From DATDCV01 sp036524155 (GTDB taxonomy: Bacteria; Verrucomicrobiota; Verrucomicrobiia; Limisphaerales; UBA8199): a stretch of DNA of 19,402 nt. Of this stretch, positions 7,822 through 13,997 are shown in pieces. Below the pieces are notes generated by a model that had not been told where the DNA came from, did not search any database, and saw nothing but the letters and a program-made list of their open reading frames with translations. The DNA is taken from positions 1 through 19,402 of the forward strand of contig DATDCV010000536.1 in assembly GCA_036524155.1 (NCBI GenBank). Direction: 5' to 3'. The translations under genes were made by a program, and so were the position numbers. Positions within the stretch are counted from its first letter, which is position 1. Each line of letters opens with the position of its first letter.

Positions 7822-8205
7822 TTACGAGACCGACGAAGGAGCGCGCGGCTCCAGGGCCGTGCGCCAAAGGAACTGCCAGGACTGGATCAGCTCCAGGCTG
7901 GTTAATGGAGGAACAAAAGAAGAAATCGCTTGCTCGGCCTGAATTCGTGGTTGGGCCAGAGCGACAGGCGTGCCAAATTCATCGGTCCCAGGCTGGACAT
8001 TCACCCGCCGGCTCCAGCGCTGAACCGTGGAGGCGAATGAACCGTCTGCCGACGGGGACTTGTGTTTGCCGCCCCCGTCTGCCGAGAACAAGCAACGGAG
8101 GTTATCGCACCCGCAGCCGGTCGTTGAATCGCCAATGCAGTCCGCGGATACCAGCACAAACAATGCTGGCATCACCACGACTAAAATGACTCTCACCCGA
8201 CTCAT
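7822..8205 (-). CDS. Small cysteine-rich exported protein of unknown function
   Basis: The start chosen is the ATG at 8205, giving 127 residues. A longer frame from a TTG at 8244 would bury the signal sequence. Residues 4-20 (VRVILVVVMPALFVLVS) form a signal peptide or anchor. Just after it come four cysteines at 23, 31, 33 and 38 (ADCIGDSTTGCGCDNLRC). Cys23 might be taken for a lipobox, but the preceding residues (VSAD) fit poorly. The rest is hydrophilic, and the protein ends with WQFLWRTALEPRAPSSVS; I have the impression that this kind of W-x-F...PRAP ending recurs in small verrucomicrobial exported proteins, which a search should test. The cysteine knot could be disulfide-bonded or bind metal in the periplasm. 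I do not recognise a characterised family. Confidence 0.55.
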   Translation of the reverse strand: MSRVRVILVVVMPALFVLVSADCIGDSTTGCGCDNLRCLFSADGGGKHKSPSADGSFASTVQRWSRRVNVQPGTDEFGTPVALAQPRIQAEQAISSFVPPLTSLELIQSWQFLWRTALEPRAPSSVS

Positions 8206-8454
8206 CTTCAGTTGGACGCGACTCGTGTTCGAGCGTTCAATCAAAGACCTTTGCCGCGTTCTCGTTGCAGCAAACGCCTGAGCACATGGACGCGCGTGAG
8301 AGAACCTATCCCCGATAAGCGACCAGTGCCCATTACAAAACAGAGCGGTGGTTATAACATAGGTCAGGATTTACGTATCTCGACTATGCACCCTTGCCGC
8401 CCGATTACTATCTGAAGCGCACTGCTTACTGGGTCGGGGAACTGCTAAATTGCG
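8206..8454. other. Intergenic region between the IF2_N gene and the small exported protein gene
   Basis: This 249-bp stretch has no supportable gene. It probably carries the promoter of the exported cysteine-rich protein. On the minus strand TTATAAC and TTGTAA/TATC-like elements occur, but none has a properly spaced partner. No stable hairpin followed by a T-run was found for the IF2_N gene that ends at its right border. Confidence 0.4.
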
Positions 8455-8787
8455 CTACAGTAGCTTCTCCACGGTAAAGCCATGCTTCAGGCCGATCTTT
8501 GCGGACGTGGAAAAGTCGATGAAGTCGTCGGCGTGTTTGAACAGGCGCAAGTTCAGTACTTCGGCCACTACTTTGAAAGGCTTTACCCCAAGAAGTTCGG
8601 CCAGCTCTCGGATTTCGATGTAGTCCGGCACGAATATCCGCTTTCCTGGTTTACCAGGTTCCAAAAGATCCCGGGCCGTGGTTTTGGGAGGCCTGGGTGG
8701 CGGCTGTGGCGGACCGCCCGCAAAAGCCGATTGGGTTTCCGGGGCTTTGTCGGGTGGCGGTGCGAATTCATAGCCACTGTCCATCAT
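8455..8787 (-). CDS. Stand-alone translation initiation factor IF-2 N-terminal domain protein
   Basis: This is a 110-residue protein. Residues 1-50 are proline-rich and probably disordered (APPPDKAPET, PPQPPPRPPK). Residues 55-110 (IEIRELAELLGVKPFKVVAEV through FIDFSTSAKIGLKHGFTVEKLL) match the IF2_N fold that normally sits at the N-terminus of InfB. There is no GTPase domain, and the frame ends cleanly with a stop right after the domain, so it is not simply a broken infB. IF2_N-type domains contact the 30S subunit or initiation partners; whether this one competes with IF-2 is inference. GGAG precedes the ATG by 9 bases. It follows the ADP-ribosylglycohydrolase gene after 114 bp on the same strand. 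Confidence 0.83.
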   Translation of the reverse strand: MMDSGYEFAPPPDKAPETQSAFAGGPPQPPPRPPKTTARDLLEPGKPGKRIFVPDYIEIRELAELLGVKPFKVVAEVLNLRLFKHADDFIDFSTSAKIGLKHGFTVEKLL

Positions 8788-8901
8788 TCAAGGAAACTCC
8801 AACGCCGATTGGAACTACGCATAAATCAACGATCACGTTCATTTTCGCTATACGTGGGCCACTTTCCGGCGAGTGTCCAGTCCCCATTCGGTCCGGAGGC
8901 C

Positions 8902-9999
8902 TCAATACGGTGGAGCGAGCCGTCTGAACCCGTGAGCCAAAACAACTAATAAAAATGCCAGGTTTCTTGGAACCAGCCCGGGCCAAAAGTAATTGATGGG
9001 ATCTAAAGTGCGGTCTCCAAGCTTTTGGTGTGCCAGACGCTCTGCTGCTTGGCCCAGGACCTTGAGCGACCGGGGCCATTCACAAATCCGGCTGAGCCAC
9101 TCAGAAGGAATCCCGCGGGTTCCGACAGACGTACCGGCCAGAGCACCAACAATTGCACCTATGGTATCGGTATCACCGCCGCAATTGAGAGCTGACGTCA
9201 GGGCCTCCCGGAAATCGTTGGGGGAATGCAACCAGGCGTAGAGGGCGACGGGTACGGAATGGTACGAATAACCGGAAACGCCATTCCGAAGCCCCAGTGC
9301 GTCGGCAAAGCCTAACACGGAGTTCCCCTCCGCCAGTCCCTGCTCCAGCTTTCTGCAAATCGCGGACCATTCATTGCCGCCGCCCAAGTCCGACAGTTTA
9401 GATGCCCATTGCTCGATTGGCTCCTGCTGGAGTACGGCCCAAGCGGCTGCTTCGGCTACGGCCATTGCGGCCACTTCCGCTTTCCGATCCGTATGTGTCA
9501 GCCGTGTCGCTGCCGAGACGAACTCTTTGCGTTTTGCCGCATCGTCAAAGAAATACGCACCAATGATCGCGCTTCGCATCGCCGGACCATTCCCAGCGGA
9601 ATAAACGCCACTCCTAGATGCCGGAAAACCCAGCCAAAGTCTGAGAATGGCTCGCAAGGTTGCCAACCCAATCCCCGCAGGCACTCCAAGAAGCCAAAGC
9701 CGCAACTTCCAAGCCAGGCAGCGTTGGAACGCGACCGGGTCGTTCGGATGCGAAAGCAGCGCTTGGGCGACGAAGAAGGTGTGCTCGGTATCGTCGCTGT
9801 ACATCCCGTGGCCGAAAACAAACCGATGCTGCCATGCTCCTCGCCAACGGCGTTCAATACGACTCCGAGACAAACCTTCCGCCGGCAACCCGAGCGCATC
9901 TCCTGCAGCGGTGCCGAGCAACAGACCGCTGAAGCGCTGGCGCAGATCTGATTGCATCTTCGCTGGACTTGGGCTCACTTCCGGCTCTTCAGGGCGCAT
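8902..9999 (-). CDS. ADP-ribosylglycohydrolase (DraG/ARH family)
   Basis: The 365-residue protein carries the family's magnesium-binding motifs: the opening helix GLLLGTAAGDALGLPAEG at 26-42, SDDTEHT at 68-74 (canonical T/S-D-D-T), GNGPAMRSA at 136-144, THTDRKA around 168-174, and GGDTDTIGAIVGALAG at 274-289. All expected metal ligands are in place, so it should be an active hydrolase that removes ADP-ribose from a modified residue or nucleic acid, or cleaves a related ADP-ribosyl compound. The ATG at 9999 overlaps the upstream KptA-like gene by 11 bp. A second ATG (Met15) directly before the conserved fold is an alternative start. Its coupling to a gene with an NAD-binding transferase lobe suggests a write/erase pair. 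The target is unknown. Confidence 0.92.
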   Translation of the reverse strand: MRPEEPEVSPSPAKMQSDLRQRFSGLLLGTAAGDALGLPAEGLSRSRIERRWRGAWQHRFVFGHGMYSDDTEHTFFVAQALLSHPNDPVAFQRCLAWKLRLWLLGVPAGIGLATLRAILRLWLGFPASRSGVYSAGNGPAMRSAIIGAYFFDDAAKRKEFVSAATRLTHTDRKAEVAAMAVAEAAAWAVLQQEPIEQWASKLSDLGGGNEWSAICRKLEQGLAEGNSVLGFADALGLRNGVSGYSYHSVPVALYAWLHSPNDFREALTSALNCGGDTDTIGAIVGALAGTSVGTRGIPSEWLSRICEWPRSLKVLGQAAERLAHQKLGDRTLDPINYFWPGLVPRNLAFLLVVLAHGFRRLAPPY

Positions 10000-10306
10000 G
10001 AATACAAGATGCGTTTGCCGCGATCTGGATAGTCTCGTTCAACTCGACGAACTCAACTGGCACGTGGTCCACCAACCAAACACCGTTGGCTGACCGGTAG
10101 AACACATGCCCTTGGCGGTGCATCTCCCCACTTCGGATTGTAAGCACGACCGGGCGGCCTCGGCGTTGGCCTACCTTGGCTGCCGTCTGAGCATCAGGCG
10201 AAAGATGCACGTGATGCCGCTGGCCTTTATTCAAACCAGTCGCGCGAATCGATTCCAGAAAGCGCTCGGGCGTGCCGTGGTACACGATGAATTCTTTGTC
10301 CGTCAC
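9989..10306 (-). CDS. KptA/Tpt1-like protein reduced to the C-terminal NAD-binding lobe
   Basis: From the GTG at 10306 this encodes 105 residues covering only the ADP-ribosyltransferase-like lobe of RNA 2'-phosphotransferase. Visible motifs are YHGT at 9-12, RHHVHLS at 30-36, VGQRRGRPVVLTI at 45-57 and FYRSANGVWLVDHVP at 69-83; these are the family's NAD-contacting elements. The N-terminal winged-helix lobe of Tpt1, which supplies the LRH and IRAxQGHS residues that hold the 2'-phosphorylated RNA, is absent; that position is occupied by the end of the DUF1697 gene. A longer frame reaches 10504 but overlaps DUF1697 and shows no KptA similarity. The GTG overlaps the DUF1697 stop as GTGA, which implies translational coupling and a deliberate gene boundary. 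It could be a degenerate KptA or a repurposed ADP-ribosyltransferase. Confidence 0.82.
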   Translation of the reverse strand: MTDKEFIVYHGTPERFLESIRATGLNKGQRHHVHLSPDAQTAAKVGQRRGRPVVLTIRSGEMHRQGHVFYRSANGVWLVDHVPVEFVELNETIQIAANASCIHAP

Positions 10307-10857
10307 TTGATCTGGCCGTTCTGAAATGAGGGTCGTTTGGTTCTCAGGATTTCGAAAAGATTCGAAAACGTATTCCAGTTGCGAGTCGTAACGGAGCCGC
10401 CGAGATGCTTCTCGATTTGGCCCAGGAATCGGATGGTTTGCATATCTCGGCGGTAAAGGCCGAAAGCAAACCTCCCTCGAACGGCGACAAGCCGAACCAG
10501 CCAATTTTCGCCAGCCGGCAGGTTAATCGGGAATGCAACTGGCACGCGAGCTCGCTTGGGTAGAACGCTCACAAAACGGACGATGTCCGTGCCGGAAGGT
10601 TCGTTCACAAAGGGCTCGGCTGGCGCTAATTTGAGGACCTCAGAGGCCGAGCAGACCATCACTTCGGTTTCGAACGGGAGCCGGCGAAGGAATTCCCGGC
10701 GCAGCTCGGACTCGGTGGTCGACTTCCAAACGACGAAAGTCCCCGCGGCCCCGACATTCATCACGCCCAGTTCGGCCATCTCACTTGCGAGGCGGCTGGG
10801 CCGGAAAGTTCTGTGCCCGCCAACGTTCACACCTTTTAAAAAGACGACTGAGGCCAT
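10303..10857 (-). CDS. DUF1697 family protein
   Basis: This is a 184-residue cytosolic protein. The opening FLKGVNVGGHRTFRPSRLA and ELGVMNVGAAGTFVVWKS correspond to the DUF1697 hallmarks (fLRGiNvGG, then lGf-nV-t-l-SGN-vF). The usual 'SGN' is changed here to 'AGT', a departure from the consensus. It ends with SVTTRNWNTFSNLFEIL, again typical of the family, so the gene is full length. The family function is unknown. It is the first gene of a tight trio: its stop overlaps the start of the KptA-like lobe gene. No ribosome binding site is visible before its ATG. Confidence 0.85.
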   Translation of the reverse strand: MASVVFLKGVNVGGHRTFRPSRLASEMAELGVMNVGAAGTFVVWKSTTESELRREFLRRLPFETEVMVCSASEVLKLAPAEPFVNEPSGTDIVRFVSVLPKRARVPVAFPINLPAGENWLVRLVAVRGRFAFGLYRRDMQTIRFLGQIEKHLGGSVTTRNWNTFSNLFEILRTKRPSFQNGQIK

Positions 10858-11068
10858 GGTGAAAATATAGTGAGGTTTGAGTCAGTGAATGAGTGAATTG
10901 CGGTCTGGCTCCTGCTTTTGCGAAATCACAGCCTCACCTGGGAAGTTTGCCTGGCGACACCGGCTCTCGATTTAAAACGGGCACTCAACGCCATACTCCA
11001 CTGCCTTTTTGGCGGCCTTTTTCGCCGTGCTTCAATCCAGGGCCGCAGCTTTTGAGGAATGAATAGTT

Positions 11069-11605
11069 TCACGAGGGTGTTCGCTTTCGCCGCGGCCGGA
11101 AACCCGTCGCCCGCTTCAATTGTTTCAACACCTCGAACACAGCCGGGCACACGTCAAGACGGCCAATCATCGACAGGGTGCGCGAGGTGAAATCCGGTTT
11201 GTCCAGGTAAGGATAATCGCGACAGTTGCCAGGACGATGTTCGTACACAGTGCAGCGATTGTCTTTCAGGAACGGACAGGGGCGCTCGCGCATGGTCCAC
11301 GGTGCCTCCTGACCACTTTCGCTTGTCTTCAGGAACCTGGACGCAAACTCCGGGTGGGTCATCTTCTGATGGCAGGCCAGTCGCTCGAGCTCAACCTCAT
11401 TGACCAAAGGTGAAACTTCCCGGCAGCAGTTGCCGCAAGTGGTGCAATCAAACGCCTTCCAGACCTTCTCCGATATTCCAAATACCAGCCGATCCACTTC
11501 CGCCGAACTGGGTTCCCGATGGTGCTTTAAGAATTGGCGAAATTCATAGTTTTCATCCGCCTCCTCGTTGGCCAAGTGCCTCAACTGGATCGGATTCGAA
11601 ATCAC
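11069..11605 (-). CDS. YkgJ family cysteine-cluster protein (CxxCxxCC putative zinc/iron-binding)
   Basis: This 178-residue protein is read from a GTG at 11605 just inside the divergent intergenic region. Residues 54-61 are CTTCGNCC, the CxxCxxCC signature, and a second cysteine-rich block follows (CPFLKDNRCTVYEHRPGNCRDYP). Together they give the full metal-chelating set expected of the YkgJ/UPF0153 family, whose ligand is thought to be zinc or an iron-sulfur centre. A late Cys in RLDVCPAVFE also aligns with the family. The basic tail (RRKRTPS) is unremarkable. The physiological role is unknown. It is transcribed away from the ArsR operon and may share the same regulatory region. Its ribosome site is weak. 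Confidence 0.88.
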   Translation of the reverse strand: MISNPIQLRHLANEEADENYEFRQFLKHHREPSSAEVDRLVFGISEKVWKAFDCTTCGNCCREVSPLVNEVELERLACHQKMTHPEFASRFLKTSESGQEAPWTMRERPCPFLKDNRCTVYEHRPGNCRDYPYLDKPDFTSRTLSMIGRLDVCPAVFEVLKQLKRATGFRPRRKRTPS

Positions 11606-11794
11606 GCGCTCAGTCTGCTACGGAAGACTCAGATTGTGAAGGGTTCTTTGGCGTTGAGCCAATCCGGAGGAATTCCTTCGCTTCCCACGCCGTTGGCGGC
11701 GATTTCGCAGGACCTGACCGTTGAAGGAGATTCTGAACTTGATGAAAATAGCGCTTGCTTGTGTTAGCGGCTTAGCTAATTGTAAAAGCACTAT
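11606..11794. promoter_or_regulatory. Divergent intergenic region between YkgJ-like and ArsR genes
   Basis: This 189-bp region separates the minus-strand half from the plus-strand half of the window and must contain promoters for both directions. Toward arsR there is a clear candidate: -35 TTGCTT (11755-11760), 16 bp, -10 TAATTG (11777-11782), with the ArsR operator-like palindrome between and overlapping them. Predicted transcription would start within a few bases of the arsR ATG at 11795, so the mRNA would be leaderless or nearly so. No comparable clean promoter is seen toward YkgJ. Confidence 0.5.
11764..11779. promoter_or_regulatory. Probable ArsR operator, copy 1
   Basis: The sequence TTAGCGGCTTAGCTAA is an imperfect palindrome (TTAGC, 6 bp, GCTAA). 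It overlaps the candidate -10 of the arsR promoter. The same half-sites and spacing, with the TTG extension, recur at 12124-12139 before the thioredoxin gene. An operator placed over the promoter is what ArsR-type repressors use, so autoregulation is the natural inference. Confidence 0.75.
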
Positions 11795-12100
11795 ATGACC
11801 TCGGCCGCTCAAACCGAGTACAAAGCCAAAGCGAGAATCATTAAGGCGCTGGCCCATCCCTCGCGTTTGTTCATCGTGGATGAACTGTCGCGGGGCGAGC
11901 GGTGCGTTGCCGAGCTTACCGAGATGATTGGTGTGGAGATGCCGACGGTGTCCCGGCATTTGAGCCAACTCAAGCATGTCGGGATTGTTGAAGACGAGAA
12001 GCGGGGGGCCCAGGTCTTTTACCGGCTGCGCGTGCCCTGCGTGCTCAATTTCTTCCGCTGTGTCGAGGCGGTTCAAAAAAATGAGAGAGGCAGAGGATAG
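11795..12100 (+). CDS. ArsR/SmtB-family transcriptional regulator
   Basis: The 101-residue protein is a winged-helix repressor. KALAHPSRLFIVDELSRGE at 17-35 is the typical ArsR entry, and the recognition helix segment is GVEMPTVSRHLSQLKHVGIVEDEKRG at 46-71, followed by the wing QVFYRL. The metal-sensing ELCVCDL loop of arsenic/cadmium sensors reads ERCVAEL here, so only one Cys (37) remains. Two further cysteines sit near the C-terminus (82 and 89, PCVLNFFRC). This suggests sensing through a different cysteine set, possibly a thiol or persulfide switch or metal bridging to C82/C89. It probably represses itself and the following thioredoxin/lipoyl operon through the two matching palindromes. 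The ligand is not predictable. Confidence 0.92.
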   Translation: MTSAAQTEYKAKARIIKALAHPSRLFIVDELSRGERCVAELTEMIGVEMPTVSRHLSQLKHVGIVEDEKRGAQVFYRLRVPCVLNFFRCVEAVQKNERGRG

Positions 12101-12112
12101 ACTTCGTTTTTT

Positions 12113-12142
12113 TTGCCAATAACTTAGCGGGTTTGCTAATTG
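12113..12142 (+). promoter_or_regulatory. Promoter and ArsR operator copy 2 ahead of the thioredoxin/lipoyl operon
   Basis: A -35-like TTGCCA (12113-12118), an 18-bp spacer and TAATTG (12137-12142) enclose the palindrome TTAGCGGGTTTGCTAA at 12124-12139. It differs from copy 1 at only three central positions and shares the trailing TTG. It lies between the arsR stop and the thioredoxin ATG, so the downstream operon appears to have its own ArsR-controlled promoter. Confidence 0.72.
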
Positions 12143-12165
12143 ACGCCGAACTGCGTCAAAATCCT

Positions 12166-12399
12166 ATGAAAAAGCTGCAAATACTCGGAATGGGCTGCGC
12201 CAAATGCACAAATTTGGCGGCAGCGACTGAACAGGCCGCCAGGACCCTGGGCATTGAGTATCAGATGGAAAAGGTGAGCGATCTAAACCAGATCATGTCA
12301 TTCGGGGTGATGATGACGCCCGCTCTGGTAGTCGACGGCAAGGTGAAGGTCGCAGGGCGCGTGCCTTCGGTGGAAGACATCAAAAAGATGCTCGTTTAG
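12166..12399 (+). CDS. Small thioredoxin-like protein (TM0996/MTH895 type, 'redox-active disulfide protein')
   Basis: From the ATG at 12166 this is a 77-residue single-domain protein beginning MKKLQILGMGCAKCTNLAAA. The active site C11-A-K-C14 and the cis-proline segment MMTPALVVDG (Pro52) fit the Thioredoxin_3 family, typically about 76-80 residues. An upstream TTG at 12133 lies inside the operator and is rejected as a start. These proteins are cytosolic dithiol/disulfide carriers often encoded beside ArsR regulators, DGC proteins and metalloid permeases. It is the first gene of the tight operon and is probably co-induced with the lipoyl and DGC proteins. The partner reductase is not in the window. 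Confidence 0.9.
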   Translation: MKKLQILGMGCAKCTNLAAATEQAARTLGIEYQMEKVSDLNQIMSFGVMMTPALVVDGKVKVAGRVPSVEDIKKMLV

Positions 12400-12404
12400 G
12401 GATT

Positions 12405-12860
12405 ATGCCCGAATACCTCGAAACGACGGCGGACAAGTTCACCTTCCGCGTTGCCACCGACCGGATGTATACGCCTCAGGGCGTCTGGGTGAAGCCGGAC
12501 CCTGCCACAAAGCGCGTTCGGCTCGGCCTGGCCGACTACCCTCAGCAACACAACGGAGATGTAGCCTTCGCCAACGTGAAGCCGGTGGGTACTCAAGTGA
12601 TCGCCGGGGCGCTAGTCGCCGAGATTGAGACGATTAAAGCGATGGTGGAAGTGGCCTCGCCGATAAGCGGGAAGGTGATCGAAGTCAACGCCGCGCTGAC
12701 TGCTACCGCGGAGGCCATCAATCAATCACCTTACGAGGCAGGCTGGCTGGCCATCATGGAACCGTCGGCCTGGGAAGCAGAACACTCCACGCTGCTGGAC
12801 GCGCCGCGCTATTTCGCCGTTATGCAGGCCCAGGCGCAGGAAGATCTGAAATACTCATGA
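12405..12860 (+). CDS. GcvH-like lipoyl-carrier protein
   Basis: The 151-residue protein aligns along its length with glycine cleavage H protein. There is a VWVKPDP strand, VRLGLADYPQQHNGDVAFANV around 38-58, the swinging-arm hairpin EIETIKAMVEVASPISGKVIEVN at 73-95 with Lys78 as the lipoyl lysine, and a C-terminal GWLAIMEPS. It is longer than usual at the C-terminus, with an extra helix (WEAEHSTLLDAPRYFAVMQ). No gcvP, gcvT or lipoamide dehydrogenase lies nearby; the neighbours are a thioredoxin, two DGC proteins and OsmC. GcvH paralogues with other roles are known (for example the lipoate-binding proteins of heterodisulfide-reductase-like sulfur oxidation), so a dihydrolipoyl thiol carrier for another reaction is likely. 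It starts 5 bp after the thioredoxin stop. Confidence 0.9.
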   Translation: MPEYLETTADKFTFRVATDRMYTPQGVWVKPDPATKRVRLGLADYPQQHNGDVAFANVKPVGTQVIAGALVAEIETIKAMVEVASPISGKVIEVNAALTATAEAINQSPYEAGWLAIMEPSAWEAEHSTLLDAPRYFAVMQAQAQEDLKYS

Positions 12861-13285
12861 ATCCATCTGGCGACATCGTGCTCGTCGTGCCATGCAGCGG
12901 CATCGGCAAGCCGTTTGGGAGTGTCAGTCGGGAGGCAGCTTATGATCTATGCGAAGACTTGCGACCGGACAGCACTCGACTGGTTGCTTTGGCCAGGCTG
13001 GTGCTTGGTGAGACTGCGGCTCGCGACCTGGTCGCCAAGCATCCGGCTGTAACCATTGACGGCTGTAAGCAAATGTGTGCTGCCAAAATGGTGAAGGAGA
13101 GTGGCGGAAATGTGACCCACGAGGTGGCGGTGCTCGAGGTTTTCCGTCGACACAAGGACCTCAAGCCCGAAGGCATTGCGGAATTGAATGAAGCAGGCAG
13201 AAAGCTTGCCCGCGTGCTTGCCGATGAAGTGGCCGAGAGCCTCGCAAACACCAGCCCAACGCCGGAAGGAGCCAGCAATGGCTGA
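12857..13285 (+). CDS. DGC-domain putative zinc-binding protein, first copy
   Basis: The 142-residue protein opens with DIVLVVPCSGIGKPFGSVSREA (Cys13) and carries the family's naming motif in TIDGCKQMCAAKM (Cys70, Cys74). A further Cys lies at 32. DGC proteins are small putative zinc-binding proteins of unknown function that often neighbour thioredoxins and ArsR regulators; the four cysteines fit a metal or persulfide site. Its ATG overlaps the GcvH stop (ATGA), so lipoyl protein and DGC protein are translationally coupled, suggesting they work together. It has no signal peptide and should be cytosolic. The C-terminal 40 residues are charged and poorly conserved. Confidence 0.87.
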   Translation: MNPSGDIVLVVPCSGIGKPFGSVSREAAYDLCEDLRPDSTRLVALARLVLGETAARDLVAKHPAVTIDGCKQMCAAKMVKESGGNVTHEVAVLEVFRRHKDLKPEGIAELNEAGRKLARVLADEVAESLANTSPTPEGASNG

Positions 13286-13997
13286 ATTGCTTGAACGCAA
13301 AGTCGGCATCGTGTCCTGCAGCGGCGAGGAACTGCCGGAGGGCACGGTCGCGCGACTGGCCGCTCTGAAGGTGTTGAACGAGTTGCGTTTGCGGGAGACC
13401 GTCACCATTTGCCTGCCATTGTTTCTCGCGGGCGGAGCCGGCGACCGTGCGTTTGCCCGGCTGCATCCCACCATTACTGTCGACGGCTGCGAGCTGCGTT
13501 GCGCGGCACGAGCCACGGAAAAGTACTCCAACAAACCGGCAGCCAGCCTCGTCGTCAACGAAATCGTCTCCCAGACTGGATTGGCCAAGCCGGAAGGTCG
13601 CCGTCGGTTGAATGCAGCAGGCCAAGAGGCTGTTTCGATTACTGCCGAACGTATGGCTTCCCTGGTGGATCAGGTCCTGGGCAAGGAGGCCGCGCGATCG
13701 CCCCAGGATCAGCCTGAGGCGCGCGCCGGAGGAGAAGCGCGTGAAGCGACTTGCTCATGCGGGTCTGGCGTTCCTGTCACAAAGCTTGTGATTAATGGCC
13801 GGGTTGTGGAGGTGGTTGCCTTGCCGCTGATTTTCCGCCAGTTCCAACAAAGCGGCCGGGGCCAGGACGAAGAGTCCAAACGCGACTTGTTTGAGACGGT
13901 GAAGATTTATAACCCGGTGCCTTTGGAGGTCGAGGAGGCTTATCGTGACGCCGTCCTGCGGGAATACGCGGTCTTCCGCCAGAAGGAGAGACCATGA
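13278..13997 (+). CDS. DGC-domain protein, second copy, with extra C-terminal domain
   Basis: From the ATG at 13278, which has GGAAGGAG 7 bases upstream, the protein is 239 residues. The N-terminal half is a DGC domain related to the preceding gene: VGIVSCSGEELPEGTVARLA with Cys14, and ITVDGCELRCAA with Cys71 and Cys75. A low-complexity linker (about 137-157) leads to a CSCGSG motif at 159-164. Then comes a second domain, VTKLVINGRVVEVVALPLIF and LFETVKIYNPVPLEVEEAYRDAVLREY, that I do not recognise as a named family; my impression is that similar 'NYIPPEAEExY' tails occur next to TM0996-type thioredoxins. It overlaps its neighbours by 8 bp upstream and 4 bp downstream. It could pass metal or sulfur between the two halves. 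Confidence 0.82.
   Translation: MAELLERKVGIVSCSGEELPEGTVARLAALKVLNELRLRETVTICLPLFLAGGAGDRAFARLHPTITVDGCELRCAARATEKYSNKPAASLVVNEIVSQTGLAKPEGRRRLNAAGQEAVSITAERMASLVDQVLGKEAARSPQDQPEARAGGEAREATCSCGSGVPVTKLVINGRVVEVVALPLIFRQFQQSGRGQDEESKRDLFETVKIYNPVPLEVEEAYRDAVLREYAVFRQKERP

Noticed and set aside
10307..10504. Longer N-terminus for the KptA-like protein
   Set aside because: The frame is open but overlaps the end of DUF1697 in another register and shows none of the N-lobe motifs (LRH, IRAxQGHS). The GTG at 10306 with a GTGA overlap is the better start.
10926..11150. Minus-strand frame of 74 codons downstream of the YkgJ-like gene
   Set aside because: It starts inside the YkgJ-like gene in another frame, has a composition dominated by Arg and Lys, and has no family signature.
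11534..11767. Plus-strand frame of 77 codons in the divergent region
   Set aside because: It lies antisense to the start of the YkgJ-like gene and runs through the arsR promoter and operator.
12101..12114. Rho-independent terminator after arsR (T8 run)
   Set aside because: The T-run is not preceded by a stable inverted repeat; it probably belongs to the next promoter.
12405..12860. Housekeeping glycine cleavage system
   Set aside because: Only the H-like protein is present. P, T and L components are absent, and the neighbours are thiol and metal proteins.
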